Part shown: positions 18,423 through 27,577 of the stretch, in pieces | How the letters are laid out: each line of letters opens with the position of its first letter | Numbering within the stretch: the stretch's first letter is position 1 | Assembly (NCBI GenBank): GCA_002428325.1 | Contig: DIVR01000007.1 | Span: 1 to 64,000, forward strand | Length of the DNA stretch: 64,000 nucleotides | Direction of reading: 5' to 3' | Source of the DNA: a bacterium UBP4_UBA6127 | GTDB taxonomy: Bacteria; UBP4; UBA4092 | Notes under the pieces: generated by a model | What the model was told of the DNA's origin: nothing | Databases searched by the model: none | Seen by the model: only the letters and a program-made list of their open reading frames with translations | Made by a program: the position numbers and the translations under genes

Positions 18423-20585
18423 CTAAAAATTCATAACCCTCAACATCTCTTCCACTGTGGTTGTCCCATCCAATACTTTTTGAATACCACTCATATTCAA
18501 GGTGGACATGCCTTTTTGGATTGCGGCTTCACGAATCTGCGCTTCCGGGGTTTCATGCACAATCAAATTTTTCATATCCTCATCCATGGGCATCACCTCG
18601 AATACGCCAGTACGGCCTAAGTACCCCGTCCTAAAACATTTATCGCATCCAGTTCCCTTATAAATCTTGGTTTTGTCCTTAGAAGTTATCCCCAGCATTT
18701 CTCTTTCTTCAAGGGTTGGAGCATAAGGTTGCCGGCAATTCAAACAAATTTTCCTCATTAAACGCTGAGCAATCACTCCCACCAGGCTGCTGGCAATCAA
18801 AAAAGGTTTAATTCCCATATGCTGCAGGGTTGTGATAGCTCCCGGAGCATCATTGGTATGCAATGTAGAAAACAGCAAATGGCCGGTCATGGCCGCCCTG
18901 ACAGCAATAGCCGCAGTATCGGCATCCCTGATTTCACCCACCATCAGGACATCGGCATCCTGCCGTAGAATAGCCCTTAATCCAGTTGAAAAAGTCAGAT
19001 TGACCTTAGGGTCCACATTGACCTGATTAATCCCTGGAAGTTGATACTCAATCGGGTCTTCAATGGTCACAATATTGGATGTCATGACATTGATTTCATT
19101 CAGGCAGGAATAGAGTGTCGTTGTTTTTCCACTCCCGATAGGCCCTGTTTCCAGAATCATTCCATAGGGTTTCTTACACATTTCTTTAATTTTATGCAGA
19201 TCGCTGGGTTCGAAACCCAGTTGAAATAATCCTTTTAATATCTTGCTCTCATCCAATATCCGAAGGACCATTTTCTCCCCCAGATGAGTCGGTAAAGTTG
19301 CCACCCGGATATCGTAATATTTCCCCTGAATATCAAAACTGAAATGACCGTCCTGGGGACGTCTTCTTTCAGTAATATCCATATTGGAAATCACTTTCAA
19401 TCGTGAAATGACCGGTAATTCCTGTTCTTTACTCAGGGTCATGACATCATAAAGCATCCCGTCAATCCGGTAGCGAACCCGCATTTGGTTGGGTTGAGGT
19501 TCCACATGAACATCCGTTGCGCGTGAATTGATAGCTGATGAAATGATACTATTCACCAGATTGACCGTGGAGGCGCTCTCAACCACATCGACAATGCCTT
19601 CCATCCGGGGCTTCCCGGGCTTTTCACCTTCCACCAGCCGGGTGGCCGCTTCCTCCTGGATGGCTCTGGGTAACATAACGGCAATATCTTCGGAGAAAAA
19701 TTTATCAATCGCCTGTTTCAGAGAAACCTCTTCCACCAGTCCCGGCTGTATTTCACATCCTGTCATCAGCGAAACATCATCAATCAATGATTGGCTCAAA
19801 GGATCAATCATCGCCAACAAAAGCACATTTTTATCTTTCCGTATCGGCAAGACAGAATGATTCCTGATAAATTGTTCAGGCAGCAATTTAACTATCTGTG
19901 AATCCAGTTCCTGCTCCTCTAAATCCAGATAAGGGATATCCAGAAATCGGTCAAAAGCATCCCGGACCTGTTCTGGGGTCAGATATCCACCTTCCACCAG
20001 AATCTGTCCCAGGGGTTTTTTCTCAATGCACCTTTTTTCAAGCGCTTCTTTATATTTCTCTTCAGACAGGATTTCCTGCCGGACCAAAAGTCTCCCAATT
20101 AATTTTTCCTGTATCATCTGGCGATGATACTTAAGGATATCCGATACCATTTTAGGCGTGACAAATTGACGGTTTATCAGCACCCGGGCCATGGGGATCT
20201 TCGTCTGTTCTGATTCATTCCTGGCCAAATCATACTGCTCCTGAGAAATGAAACCTGCCTTTAAAAGAGTTTCACCGATATCCGCCTCCCCGGGTTCACA
20301 GGAAGAAACTATCTGTTCGAGTTCTTCTTCTGTAAAAACACCATCCTTTACCATTTCCTCCATAATTTCGTCAGTTTTTTCACGCCCGCCCGAAATAGGA
20401 ATTTCATAAAGCAATAGTTCCTTAATGGTTTTAAGGCTTATCTCCTGGAAAAGGATATCGGTAAAAGCCTTTTGCGATACCTGGTATTCCTGCTCAACAA
20501 GGACCCTTTGGTCCTCTGTCAGAAGTCCCGCATCCAAAAGAAGCTGGCCTAGCCGGGTCTCTTTTTTCTTTTTATTTTTCGCCAT
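18423..20585 (-). CDS. Type IV pilus assembly / type II secretion ATPase (PilB/GspE), extended N-terminus
   Basis: This hexameric ATPase drives pilin assembly. Walker A (ETGPIGSGKTTTLYS), the Asp box and Walker B (ILRQDADVLMVGEIRD), the His box (HLLFSTLHTND) and the zinc-binding CLNC...CDKC near the C-terminus are present. At 720 aa it is longer than the usual 550-600. The extra N-terminal part holds several repeats of the form LG-x-x-L-x-x-x-G-x-[LI]-[ST]-x-E-Q (near 12, 106, 155 and 200), like the helical MshEN/GspE N-terminal modules, which in some homologues bind c-di-GMP. Confidence 0.93.
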   Translation of the reverse strand: MAKNKKKKETRLGQLLLDAGLLTEDQRVLVEQEYQVSQKAFTDILFQEISLKTIKELLLYEIPISGGREKTDEIMEEMVKDGVFTEEELEQIVSSCEPGEADIGETLLKAGFISQEQYDLARNESEQTKIPMARVLINRQFVTPKMVSDILKYHRQMIQEKLIGRLLVRQEILSEEKYKEALEKRCIEKKPLGQILVEGGYLTPEQVRDAFDRFLDIPYLDLEEQELDSQIVKLLPEQFIRNHSVLPIRKDKNVLLLAMIDPLSQSLIDDVSLMTGCEIQPGLVEEVSLKQAIDKFFSEDIAVMLPRAIQEEAATRLVEGEKPGKPRMEGIVDVVESASTVNLVNSIISSAINSRATDVHVEPQPNQMRVRYRIDGMLYDVMTLSKEQELPVISRLKVISNMDITERRRPQDGHFSFDIQGKYYDIRVATLPTHLGEKMVLRILDESKILKGLFQLGFEPSDLHKIKEMCKKPYGMILETGPIGSGKTTTLYSCLNEINVMTSNIVTIEDPIEYQLPGINQVNVDPKVNLTFSTGLRAILRQDADVLMVGEIRDADTAAIAVRAAMTGHLLFSTLHTNDAPGAITTLQHMGIKPFLIASSLVGVIAQRLMRKICLNCRQPYAPTLEEREMLGITSKDKTKIYKGTGCDKCFRTGYLGRTGVFEVMPMDEDMKNLIVHETPEAQIREAAIQKGMSTLNMSGIQKVLDGTTTVEEMLRVMNF

Positions 20586-20597
20586 TCAAGACCTCCA

Positions 20598-21068
20598 TCA
20601 ATGTCCTCTTGGGGAATCGCCCGGGACACCTTCCTCTACCCAGGCTGTCTTTAAATTACCCGACTCAGGATCCGTCATCGCCACCAACATTCGCTCTCGC
20701 TGAAGGCTGGATCTTCTTTCAATCCTTCCATAAGAATTGATTCGAATCCCCCCTTGGGTAGATGAGCCAGAGTATTCATAAAGGACTCGAACTTTCAAAT
20801 ACCCCATAGCAGCATCCTTTCCCATAGTTTCAAGGGTAAAATCCCCATGACCCTGAACCTTCCCCGATGCAATTTCATCCATAGCCCTGGCGATCCCGGC
20901 CCGGGCCCCATAATAAGTCTGCATATTATCCCGAAGCATCACTGTCCGGTGTACCAGATAATAAGAATACCCCGCATAAGCGGCTCCCAGAATGCCTATT
21001 ACGGAAAGAAGGGAGATAACCATAACCAGCACAAATCCTGATTCTGAGTTTCGGATACGGTCCATCAT
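20598..21068 (-). CDS. PilX/GspK-like minor pilin
   Basis: This 156-aa protein has a pilin-like N-terminal helix (SGFVLVMVISLLSVIGILGAAYAGYSYY) without the usual Glu at position 5 of the mature helix, as is common in PilX and GspK. The rest is a small globular domain of unknown fold. Its ATG overlaps the stop of the preceding pulJ-like gene by 4 bp (ATGA), suggesting translational coupling. It sits between the pseudopilins and the ATPase gene. Confidence 0.75.
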   Translation of the reverse strand: MMDRIRNSESGFVLVMVISLLSVIGILGAAYAGYSYYLVHRTVMLRDNMQTYYGARAGIARAMDEIASGKVQGHGDFTLETMGKDAAMGYLKVRVLYEYSGSSTQGGIRINSYGRIERRSSLQRERMLVAMTDPESGNLKTAWVEEGVPGDSPRGH

Positions 21069-21730
21069 AGCCCCCCCGTTCGAATAATCCGTGTCATTTC
21101 CAACCGGGCTTTCGGATCCGACTGATGCGCCAATTTTATTTTAATTTTCACCAATTGAGGCAGGACCTGTTTTTCTGAATATTCATTGTTCCAGCCGCCT
21201 GTTGATATATTTGAGGTGTCAGACAGACATTTCACTTCCCAGTAGTATTGGGTATCCTTCAGACCTAAACCGATAGAACGGGTTGTTTCCATGGCTAAGG
21301 AAGATGGTTTGGATGGTTTATCTCCCAGGTAATTTAACTTTCTAATAAATTGTCCGGTCGTTGAAAGGGTATATTGAATTTGGGCAGGATAAGATTTCCC
21401 TTCAGATATTATGGCAATGGAGCGTATAAACTGAAGACGTTCAGGGTTCTCCCCTTCTTTGGCAGGTGACTGTAAAACAAATCCTCCGATATCAACGTTT
21501 TCCGGAATGGCAGAATGTAAGTCTCGGGAGAAATATTCCAGCACCAGCTGGGCCTCTTCCAGTTGTTCAGCCCGATGAAAACCGGTCTGAGACAATCGAA
21601 TGGAGACAATATAAGTTTGGACAATCATCCCCATGATGACAGTTGCAATAACCAACCCAATAATGCCTTCCACCAAGGTCATTCCTGAAGTACTCAGGAA
21701 AAGATCTTTAGCCCAAGAGGAGTTTTTCAT
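21065..21730 (-). CDS. Prepilin-type N-terminal domain protein (PulJ/PilW-like)
   Basis: This is a 221-aa minor (pseudo)pilin. The prepilin peptidase site SG/MTLVEGIIGLVIATVIMG lies at residues 16-17 with Glu at position 5 of the mature protein. The C-terminal domain is beta-rich. It overlaps both neighbours by 4 bp (ATGA), so the three pilin-like genes are translationally coupled. Confidence 0.82.
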   Translation of the reverse strand: MKNSSWAKDLFLSTSGMTLVEGIIGLVIATVIMGMIVQTYIVSIRLSQTGFHRAEQLEEAQLVLEYFSRDLHSAIPENVDIGGFVLQSPAKEGENPERLQFIRSIAIISEGKSYPAQIQYTLSTTGQFIRKLNYLGDKPSKPSSLAMETTRSIGLGLKDTQYYWEVKCLSDTSNISTGGWNNEYSEKQVLPQLVKIKIKLAHQSDPKARLEMTRIIRTGGL

Positions 21731-22122
21731 GGTTGCCCCCTCCCCTCAGTCATTAATTGCACTCGATGGAATCCATCAGATTCCTTCCACTGGACTTCAA
21801 TCTGGAAAACATACAGAGTTTTGGAGATATCGGAAGGCTGGGTTTTCAATCGAACCTGATATTCACTTTTCCCGATTTCCTTTGAATAGGTCGTATCCGA
21901 AACCCAGTCAGAAGCTGGTTTAAGAAGAGTTTCTTCCAATTCACCTTCAGCCAGATACAAAGCCTGGGTATATAAGGAAGCGTGCAAGGAAGACCCCAGT
22001 CCGGTTGTAAAAAGAAGTGTCAATCCCATTAAAGAAAAGCCGATAACTGCCAAAGCTAGAATAGTCTCAATTAAGAGGTACCCTTTAACACCGCTTTTTT
22101 CAACAACCCCATGTTGGTTCAT
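21727..22122 (-). CDS. Prepilin-type N-terminal domain protein (PilV/GspI-like)
   Basis: This is a 131-aa minor (pseudo)pilin. The processing site KG/YLLIETILALAVIGFSLMG lies near residue 15, with Glu at mature position 5. It is the first gene of the operon of pilin-like genes, ATPase and platform protein. No major pilin, secretin or prepilin peptidase is in the window, so the machine is encoded in several places. Confidence 0.8.
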   Translation of the reverse strand: MNQHGVVEKSGVKGYLLIETILALAVIGFSLMGLTLLFTTGLGSSLHASLYTQALYLAEGELEETLLKPASDWVSDTTYSKEIGKSEYQVRLKTQPSDISKTLYVFQIEVQWKESDGFHRVQLMTEGRGQP

Positions 22123-22280
22123 ACCTCACCCCATTTGGGTATGACATCGTATTACAGAATGACCTCCCGGAGATTATTACATTGTCCTTATACCGGGCTT
22201 CCCGTCATGTTTTCAATTTAAACCATTTGATACTATTCGTCAATGGATAATTCGAAAACTGCTTATCAAAGGTTCTTTGG

Positions 22281-23786
22281 TTACAAAATATTCCTGGTTG
22301 AATCAATCACTGTTTTCAATACTTTCACCCGGGCATAATATTTATCTTCCGCTTCAACCACTGTCCAGGGTGCGTAAGTAGTGCTGGTCCGCAAAAGCAT
22401 TTCTTCCACCGCATCCCGATAAAGTGGCCATTTCTCCCGGTTACGCCAATCTTCCCGGGTAATTTTCCATTGTTTAAGAGGATTGTCTTCCCTGGCTTTA
22501 AAACGTTTAAGTTGTTCTTCTTTAGAAATATGCAGCCAGAACTTCAAGACAATGGTTCCAAACGAAATCAGTTGCTGTTCCATCTCCCGAATTTCCCGGT
22601 AAGCTCGATTCCACTCCTCTTCGGAGCAGAACCCTTCCACCCGTTCCACCATCACTCTTCCATACCAGCTGCGATCGAATATAGTGATATGTCCTGCTTT
22701 CGGCATACGAATCCAGAATCTCCATAAATAAGGCCGGGCCTTTTCCTGTTCAGTAGGAGCTGCCACAGGAACCACTTCATATCCCCGAGGGTCCAGTTCA
22801 TAAGTCAGTCGGCGGATGTTTCCCCCTTTACCTGCCGCATCCCATCCCTCAAAAACAATTACCATGGGAATCCGTTTTCGATAAAGGTCATATTCAACTT
22901 CCCGTAATTCTTTCTGGTATCGGGATAATGTATCCTGGTATTCCTTCTTTTCCAGTTTCAGGGATAGATCCGCCCGGGAAAGAAGGGAGGATCCGGTCTC
23001 TTCCTTCTTTTTTTCAGTCTTGGGAATGACAGTTTTAGTCTTTGGGGCAGGGTTTGATTTTTCTACTGGAGACTTCTGGGATTCCAGCACATTTTCCCAG
23101 ACACTTACTGTCTTCTGGATAATTTTGACGGTTGCCCATCGTTCATCAACCGCTTCAATAATATGCCAGGGAGCATATCCCGTATCGGTATCCTGAAGCA
23201 TTTCCTCAGCGGCCTTAAGATATCGGTTATAATCTTTATTTCGCTGCCAGTCCTGGGAAGTGATCCGCCATCGGGTTTGGGGGTGAGATTCAAGAATCTT
23301 AAATCGTTTTCGCTGTTCTTTCTTATCAATCTGGAGCCAGAATTTTATCAGGACAATTCCTGCATCTCTTAGTTGTTTCTCAAACGAATTGATTTCAAGG
23401 ACAGTTTGGTGGATTAAATGCGGCGATAGTTTTTGCTCCACCTTTTCCACCCAGAGTCTTTGATACCAGCTCCGATCCAGCACGGCCATCCTTCCTGCCG
23501 AAGGAATTTTAATCCAATATCGCCACAGATAGGGCCGCAAAGCTTCTTCTTCATTGGGAGGTTTGATAGTAAATACTTTAAAGCCCCGGGGATCCAGAGG
23601 CTGTATCAACCGATTGATAAGGGTCCCTTTTCCTGAAGCACTCATTCCTTCAAACAGGATAAGCTGGGCAATCCCCTTTTCACGGCAATGCCTTTGAAGC
23701 TCTGCCAGATGGCCTGACAGGTCAGGATAAATCCCCTTAAATATTTCTTTCTCTATTTTCAGTGAAAGATCTAACTCTTTAAGCAT
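22281..23786 (-). CDS. pap: Polyphosphate:AMP phosphotransferase (two-domain PPK2)
   Basis: It is expected to phosphorylate AMP to ADP with polyphosphate. Two PPK2 domains lie in tandem: the first with GMSASGKGT (about 48-56), DRSWYQR; the second with GWDAAGKGG (about 313-321), DRSWYGR. A Lys/Pro-rich linker (about 235-265) joins them. The first domain has a degenerate Walker A aspartate (MSAS instead of WDAA), as in known two-domain enzymes where only the C-terminal half is catalytic. The length of 501 aa fits. It is a single gene. Confidence 0.92.
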   Translation of the reverse strand: MLKELDLSLKIEKEIFKGIYPDLSGHLAELQRHCREKGIAQLILFEGMSASGKGTLINRLIQPLDPRGFKVFTIKPPNEEEALRPYLWRYWIKIPSAGRMAVLDRSWYQRLWVEKVEQKLSPHLIHQTVLEINSFEKQLRDAGIVLIKFWLQIDKKEQRKRFKILESHPQTRWRITSQDWQRNKDYNRYLKAAEEMLQDTDTGYAPWHIIEAVDERWATVKIIQKTVSVWENVLESQKSPVEKSNPAPKTKTVIPKTEKKKEETGSSLLSRADLSLKLEKKEYQDTLSRYQKELREVEYDLYRKRIPMVIVFEGWDAAGKGGNIRRLTYELDPRGYEVVPVAAPTEQEKARPYLWRFWIRMPKAGHITIFDRSWYGRVMVERVEGFCSEEEWNRAYREIREMEQQLISFGTIVLKFWLHISKEEQLKRFKAREDNPLKQWKITREDWRNREKWPLYRDAVEEMLLRTSTTYAPWTVVEAEDKYYARVKVLKTVIDSTRNIL

Positions 23787-23906
23787 GGGTTTTAATCCTT
23801 CAACTACAATGCAGTATCTATCTCAGGCTATATTAGCACAATCAACCCGTTATCCCTGGTTAAGGGAATGAGAGTTTCCCCGGGAAACCAGATAGGATAC
23901 CCGACT

Positions 23907-23994
23907 AAAAAAAAGAAGCCCGTTCCTTCCTGAATGGGTATACTTTACACCCTCGGTTTTCGATCAATTCAGGTCTTGGTTCAGGCTTCTTTTA
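23907..23994 (-). terminator. Long-stem terminator after the MFS transporter gene
   Basis: Complementary AAAAGAAGCC (23911-23920) and GGCTTCTTTT (23984-23993) enclose a loop that holds CCTGAA/TTCAGG pairs. The minus strand ends in eight T residues. It lies between the transporter and the PPK2 gene; an attenuator acting on the PPK2 gene is an alternative. Confidence 0.5.
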
Positions 23995-24024
23995 TTTATC
24001 TCTTAAAAATCCGGAAAAATATTT

Positions 24025-25377
24025 TTAATCTTCAGGCTTGGCATTCCAGGCTAATAAAGGTAACAACAGCGCAAAAAATGAGGCAATCACCCAGAAATGT
24101 CCAACTTGGGTAAAATCATAAACAGGGTTTCCATCAATTCCAATAACCTTATGGGCATTGATTAGATATCCACCAACGGCTTCCTGCAACCAGGCACCCG
24201 CATAACTGAACAAACCTATCACTCCCATGGCAGCGCCGGTCGCTTTCTTTGAGCAAATATCCACGGCCATCAATCCGCCCAAATAAGTCACCAACGCATA
24301 GACGGTATAACCGAAAACCATCATACTAATATAATCAACCCATAAGTATTTTACCGGCATATAAACAAAGGTGGCTGTTGATAATACAAAGAATATACCG
24401 AAAATCAAACAAGGGATGCTTCGGTTTCGATTAAAAAACTTATCGGATATCCAACCACAGGTAATAGCTCCCACGATGCCAGAAAACTGGGATATCGATA
24501 TGATCCCACTCGCCTTCATTAGTGTGCATCCTTTAGCGCCTGTTAAAAAAACAACTCCCCAGGATTCAAAGGCATATCGGGTCACATAACAGGCCGCTGA
24601 GGATAATCCTAAAATCCATACCGCAGGCCGCTTAATCACTGCCAACTGGGCTTTAAATAAAGGTTTATCTGCCGCTTTCATCTCTGCTTCAGTTTTTTCA
24701 CCTGAATAAACCGCTATTGGAGGCAACCCATAAACCTGGGGACGGTCAAACATGAAATGATGCAATAAAATGGCGGCCAGGATACACATCACACCCGGAA
24801 CAAAGAATCCCATCCGCCATCCGAAAGTTATTACGATGTAGGCTGTTACGAGATAGGTCAGTCCGGTACCGATATTGTGGGCGGAAAACCAAATACCATA
24901 TAAGGTTCCCCGCTCTTTATCGGAAAACCACTGGTTGAGAGAAACTACACTGGGAGCGGCGCCAAAGGTTTGAAACCACCCCGAAATGCCCCATAAGACA
25001 GCAAACAGATAAAAAGACGAACAAAAACCCATCAAAACCATCATGGTAGCAGAGACCAGCAACCCTAAAGCCATAAATCGTTTAATATTCAACCGGTCAG
25101 CTAAAAAACCATTCAGGCATTTACCGATCATATAGGTAATAAAAAAGACCGACCCGATAGCTCCCATCTGCAAAGGATTAAAGACACCCTCATCAATCAG
25201 TACTTTTTTGACGACTGAAAACCCCTGGCGAACCACATAATACATGGCGTAACCCAGAGTAATCGATAAGAATACGGAGATTCGATTTTTTCTGTAAGTC
25301 TGTTGGATTTGGTCCTTGTCTGTCAGTGGATCCGCATTGGCACCCGTAAGGAAAAATTTTATTATCGCTTTAAACAA
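24025..25377 (-). CDS. OPA-family MFS transporter (GlpT/UhpT-like)
   Basis: This 450-aa inner-membrane protein has about 12 hydrophobic spans. YAMYYVVRQGFSVVKK in the first helix region and the GKCLNGFLADRLNIKRFM loop follow the organophosphate:phosphate antiporter pattern (glycerol-3-phosphate or hexose-phosphate exchange, or UhpC-type sensing). The frame opens with TTG at 25377, with GAGGTG 4 nt upstream. It diverges from the GH28 gene across 258 bp. It is the only sugar-type transporter in the window. Confidence 0.88.
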   Translation of the reverse strand: MFKAIIKFFLTGANADPLTDKDQIQQTYRKNRISVFLSITLGYAMYYVVRQGFSVVKKVLIDEGVFNPLQMGAIGSVFFITYMIGKCLNGFLADRLNIKRFMALGLLVSATMMVLMGFCSSFYLFAVLWGISGWFQTFGAAPSVVSLNQWFSDKERGTLYGIWFSAHNIGTGLTYLVTAYIVITFGWRMGFFVPGVMCILAAILLHHFMFDRPQVYGLPPIAVYSGEKTEAEMKAADKPLFKAQLAVIKRPAVWILGLSSAACYVTRYAFESWGVVFLTGAKGCTLMKASGIISISQFSGIVGAITCGWISDKFFNRNRSIPCLIFGIFFVLSTATFVYMPVKYLWVDYISMMVFGYTVYALVTYLGGLMAVDICSKKATGAAMGVIGLFSYAGAWLQEAVGGYLINAHKVIGIDGNPVYDFTQVGHFWVIASFFALLLPLLAWNAKPED

Positions 25378-25499
25378 AATGCACCTCTATTTAAAATAAA
25401 ATTTATTTGATAAATACTATATTTTTTCAAGATATTAAGCAAACCCTTTTTGCCTTTCCCCCGAATTTCGGATAAAAATGAATTAAAACCAGGCTTTCT

Positions 25500-25537
25500 C
25501 TCAGAAAGGACAGGGAGCTCAACACTTCTCAGAAAGG
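25500..25537. promoter_or_regulatory. Direct repeats in the transporter/GH28 divergent region
   Basis: CTCAGAAAGG occurs at 25500-25509 and again at 25528-25537, 28 bp apart (close to three helical turns). It is a candidate operator for the divergent pair. Confidence 0.35.
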
Positions 25538-25635
25538 TCATTTATGGAATCCCCAACTGGGGGAGAGTATAATCCTGTGGTAAGACTTAATTTCAATCAC
25601 AGTAAACATAACTTATAGGATGAAGGATATCCAGA

Positions 25636-27048
25636 ATGCCCAATTCAGATAATCGATATTATGTCAGTGCGTATGGTGCGGTTGGTGACGGTCTCCATAA
25701 TGACACAGACGCTATTCAGCAGGCTATAGACCAATGCCATCAGGATGGCGGCGGCACCGTATTTATTTCTTCTGGAAAATATCTGGTAGGCACTTTCATT
25801 CTCAAGAGCCGGGTGACTTTAGATTTAGGCACTGGAGCCTGGTTGATAGCCAGTTTAAACCAGAACGAATACCAATTGGTGGAAGCCGCTCCGGAATGCA
25901 CCCAAAAAACTACCCGTTGCGGCTTGATATACGCTTATGGAGAAGAAGACATCACCCTGACCGGAGAGGGACAGATTACCGGTCAAGACAAATCCTTCTG
26001 GATTCCAAAAACGCCGGAAGAAATCGGTGAAAGTTGGAATTCCACCCCTCCCCGGTATTGGCCGGCTGAATGGAGGCCCATGCTTATTCTGTTTGAAAAC
26101 TGTCGGAATGTATTGATTGAAAAGGTCTCCATCAGAGAGGCGCCGGTTTATGCCGGATGGCTGATAAAATGTGATTCTGTAACTATTAATCGAGTTCATG
26201 TGATAAATGATTTCTATGGCCCTAATACTGACGGGTTTCATCTATCCTCCTGTTGTATGGTCCATATATCAGACTGCCATTTTCTTACTGGAGATGATTC
26301 GTTGGCGATAGATGGAAATGGTTCCCGTCCGGCAGAACACATTTACATCACCCGCTGCCGCTTCAATACCTCCGTAAATGCTTTACGTGTCTATACAGGA
26401 CTTGATAATGATTTGACCCCGAAAAACAAAGTTACAGCTATTGTCCGAGACCTGGAGATGTCTGATTGCACGGTTACAAATGCCGCCGGAGTGGTAAATA
26501 TCACGGCAGAGTGCGGACTCATAGAGAACCTTTCATTTTCAAACTTTACGGTGGATATGGAACAGGAAGGGACTGTTTTTTATCTGATGAATATGGAAGG
26601 GACGATTCGAAACATACGATTCAGCCGGATGGAAGCTCGATCCAATGGGGCGGCAACCCTGATAGGAGTTCCCGACCATTACCTGGAATCAATTCAACTG
26701 GATAATATTCATTTCCAGATCAAACCCAAAAAGAAATGGCATGGATTAGAGATGCCAGACCTTGTCCCCTCATATGGCCACCACCATTTTGCGCCCTACA
26801 GTTTGTTTATCCGTTATGCCCGGAATATACTCATTCAAAATATTACTTTTCAATGGATGGGATCCGATTCAGAAGAGGTAAAAACAGATAGTCTTTTAAA
26901 GTGCCGCCATATAGAACACCTGCAGGTAGAAAATTTCAAAGGTTCTTTCCTGGGAACAGCTCCCTCCTCTCCCATTATGGATTGGATTGATGTTCAGGAT
27001 AGTATCTTTAGGGAATCAGAATCTGGGGAAGAAAGTGCTTTCAGTTAA
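25636..27048 (+). CDS. GH28-like (polygalacturonase-fold) protein
   Basis: This 470-aa parallel beta-helix protein starts with the pectate-lyase-superfamily motif YGAVGDGLHNDTDAIQQAIDQC. GPNTDGFHL and TGDDSLAI match the GH28 NTD and DD catalytic segments. The GHG and RIK segments expected next are not recognisable (the place reads RFNTSVNALRVYTG), so activity or specificity may differ from true polygalacturonases. No signal peptide is seen, so it is probably cytoplasmic. A ribosome site GAAGGA lies about 9 nt upstream. It may use oligo-uronides or another deoxy/uronic sugar; that is inference. Confidence 0.85.
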   Translation: MPNSDNRYYVSAYGAVGDGLHNDTDAIQQAIDQCHQDGGGTVFISSGKYLVGTFILKSRVTLDLGTGAWLIASLNQNEYQLVEAAPECTQKTTRCGLIYAYGEEDITLTGEGQITGQDKSFWIPKTPEEIGESWNSTPPRYWPAEWRPMLILFENCRNVLIEKVSIREAPVYAGWLIKCDSVTINRVHVINDFYGPNTDGFHLSSCCMVHISDCHFLTGDDSLAIDGNGSRPAEHIYITRCRFNTSVNALRVYTGLDNDLTPKNKVTAIVRDLEMSDCTVTNAAGVVNITAECGLIENLSFSNFTVDMEQEGTVFYLMNMEGTIRNIRFSRMEARSNGAATLIGVPDHYLESIQLDNIHFQIKPKKKWHGLEMPDLVPSYGHHHFAPYSLFIRYARNILIQNITFQWMGSDSEEVKTDSLLKCRHIEHLQVENFKGSFLGTAPSSPIMDWIDVQDSIFRESESGEESAFS

Positions 27049-27161
27049 ACAATAAGGAGAATAAGAAAGGACGACTGTCTCTATCCTGTCATAGCTCATC
27101 ATGGAGTCATAAGTCCCCATCACATTCAACTGACTCGTCACAATCATTGCCAGGTAACCAG

Positions 27162-27506
27162 TTAAGGATTTAAATTTTCATCAGAGTCATCCGGATTCCA
27201 AGACTCGGGCATTTCACCCATATCCAGAGAATTCAAGTATTCAGAAATAATGAAATCCGCGGCTTCAGCCTCATCCCGAGGGACCACCAGGCAACCGCAT
27301 TGTATCAGGCAGATAATATCCGACTCTTTCAGGATGCTTTGAAGAATAGTTCCCTGAATAGGATCTTCTATTTGAAAAACAGGTACCATTGCTTCTTTGG
27401 GAATCTCTTCTTTTACCGGAGGTTCGGCTTGAAGCGGAACTTGGCAATCAGAACATATTGTTATTCCAGGCACAAATTCTGCGCCGCATTCAGGACACCA
27501 TGGCAT
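27162..27506 (-). CDS. Zinc-ribbon protein with DUF2007-like domain (paralogue 1)
   Basis: This 114-aa protein opens with a CPECG...CSDC zinc ribbon. The rest (FQIEDPIQGTILQSILKESDIICLI...EAADFIISEYL) resembles the DUF2007 'putative signal transducing protein' domain. An AGGAG ribosome site lies 7 nt before the ATG. A second protein of the same architecture is at 28731-29129, on the other side of a kinase-like gene. Function unknown. Confidence 0.75.
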   Translation of the reverse strand: MPWCPECGAEFVPGITICSDCQVPLQAEPPVKEEIPKEAMVPVFQIEDPIQGTILQSILKESDIICLIQCGCLVVPRDEAEAADFIISEYLNSLDMGEMPESWNPDDSDENLNP

Positions 27507-27577
27507 ATCAACACTCCTGTATTCTCAATAAATTGATATAATTCATTTTTTTCTGGATATTCAGACTAACGCTTTTA

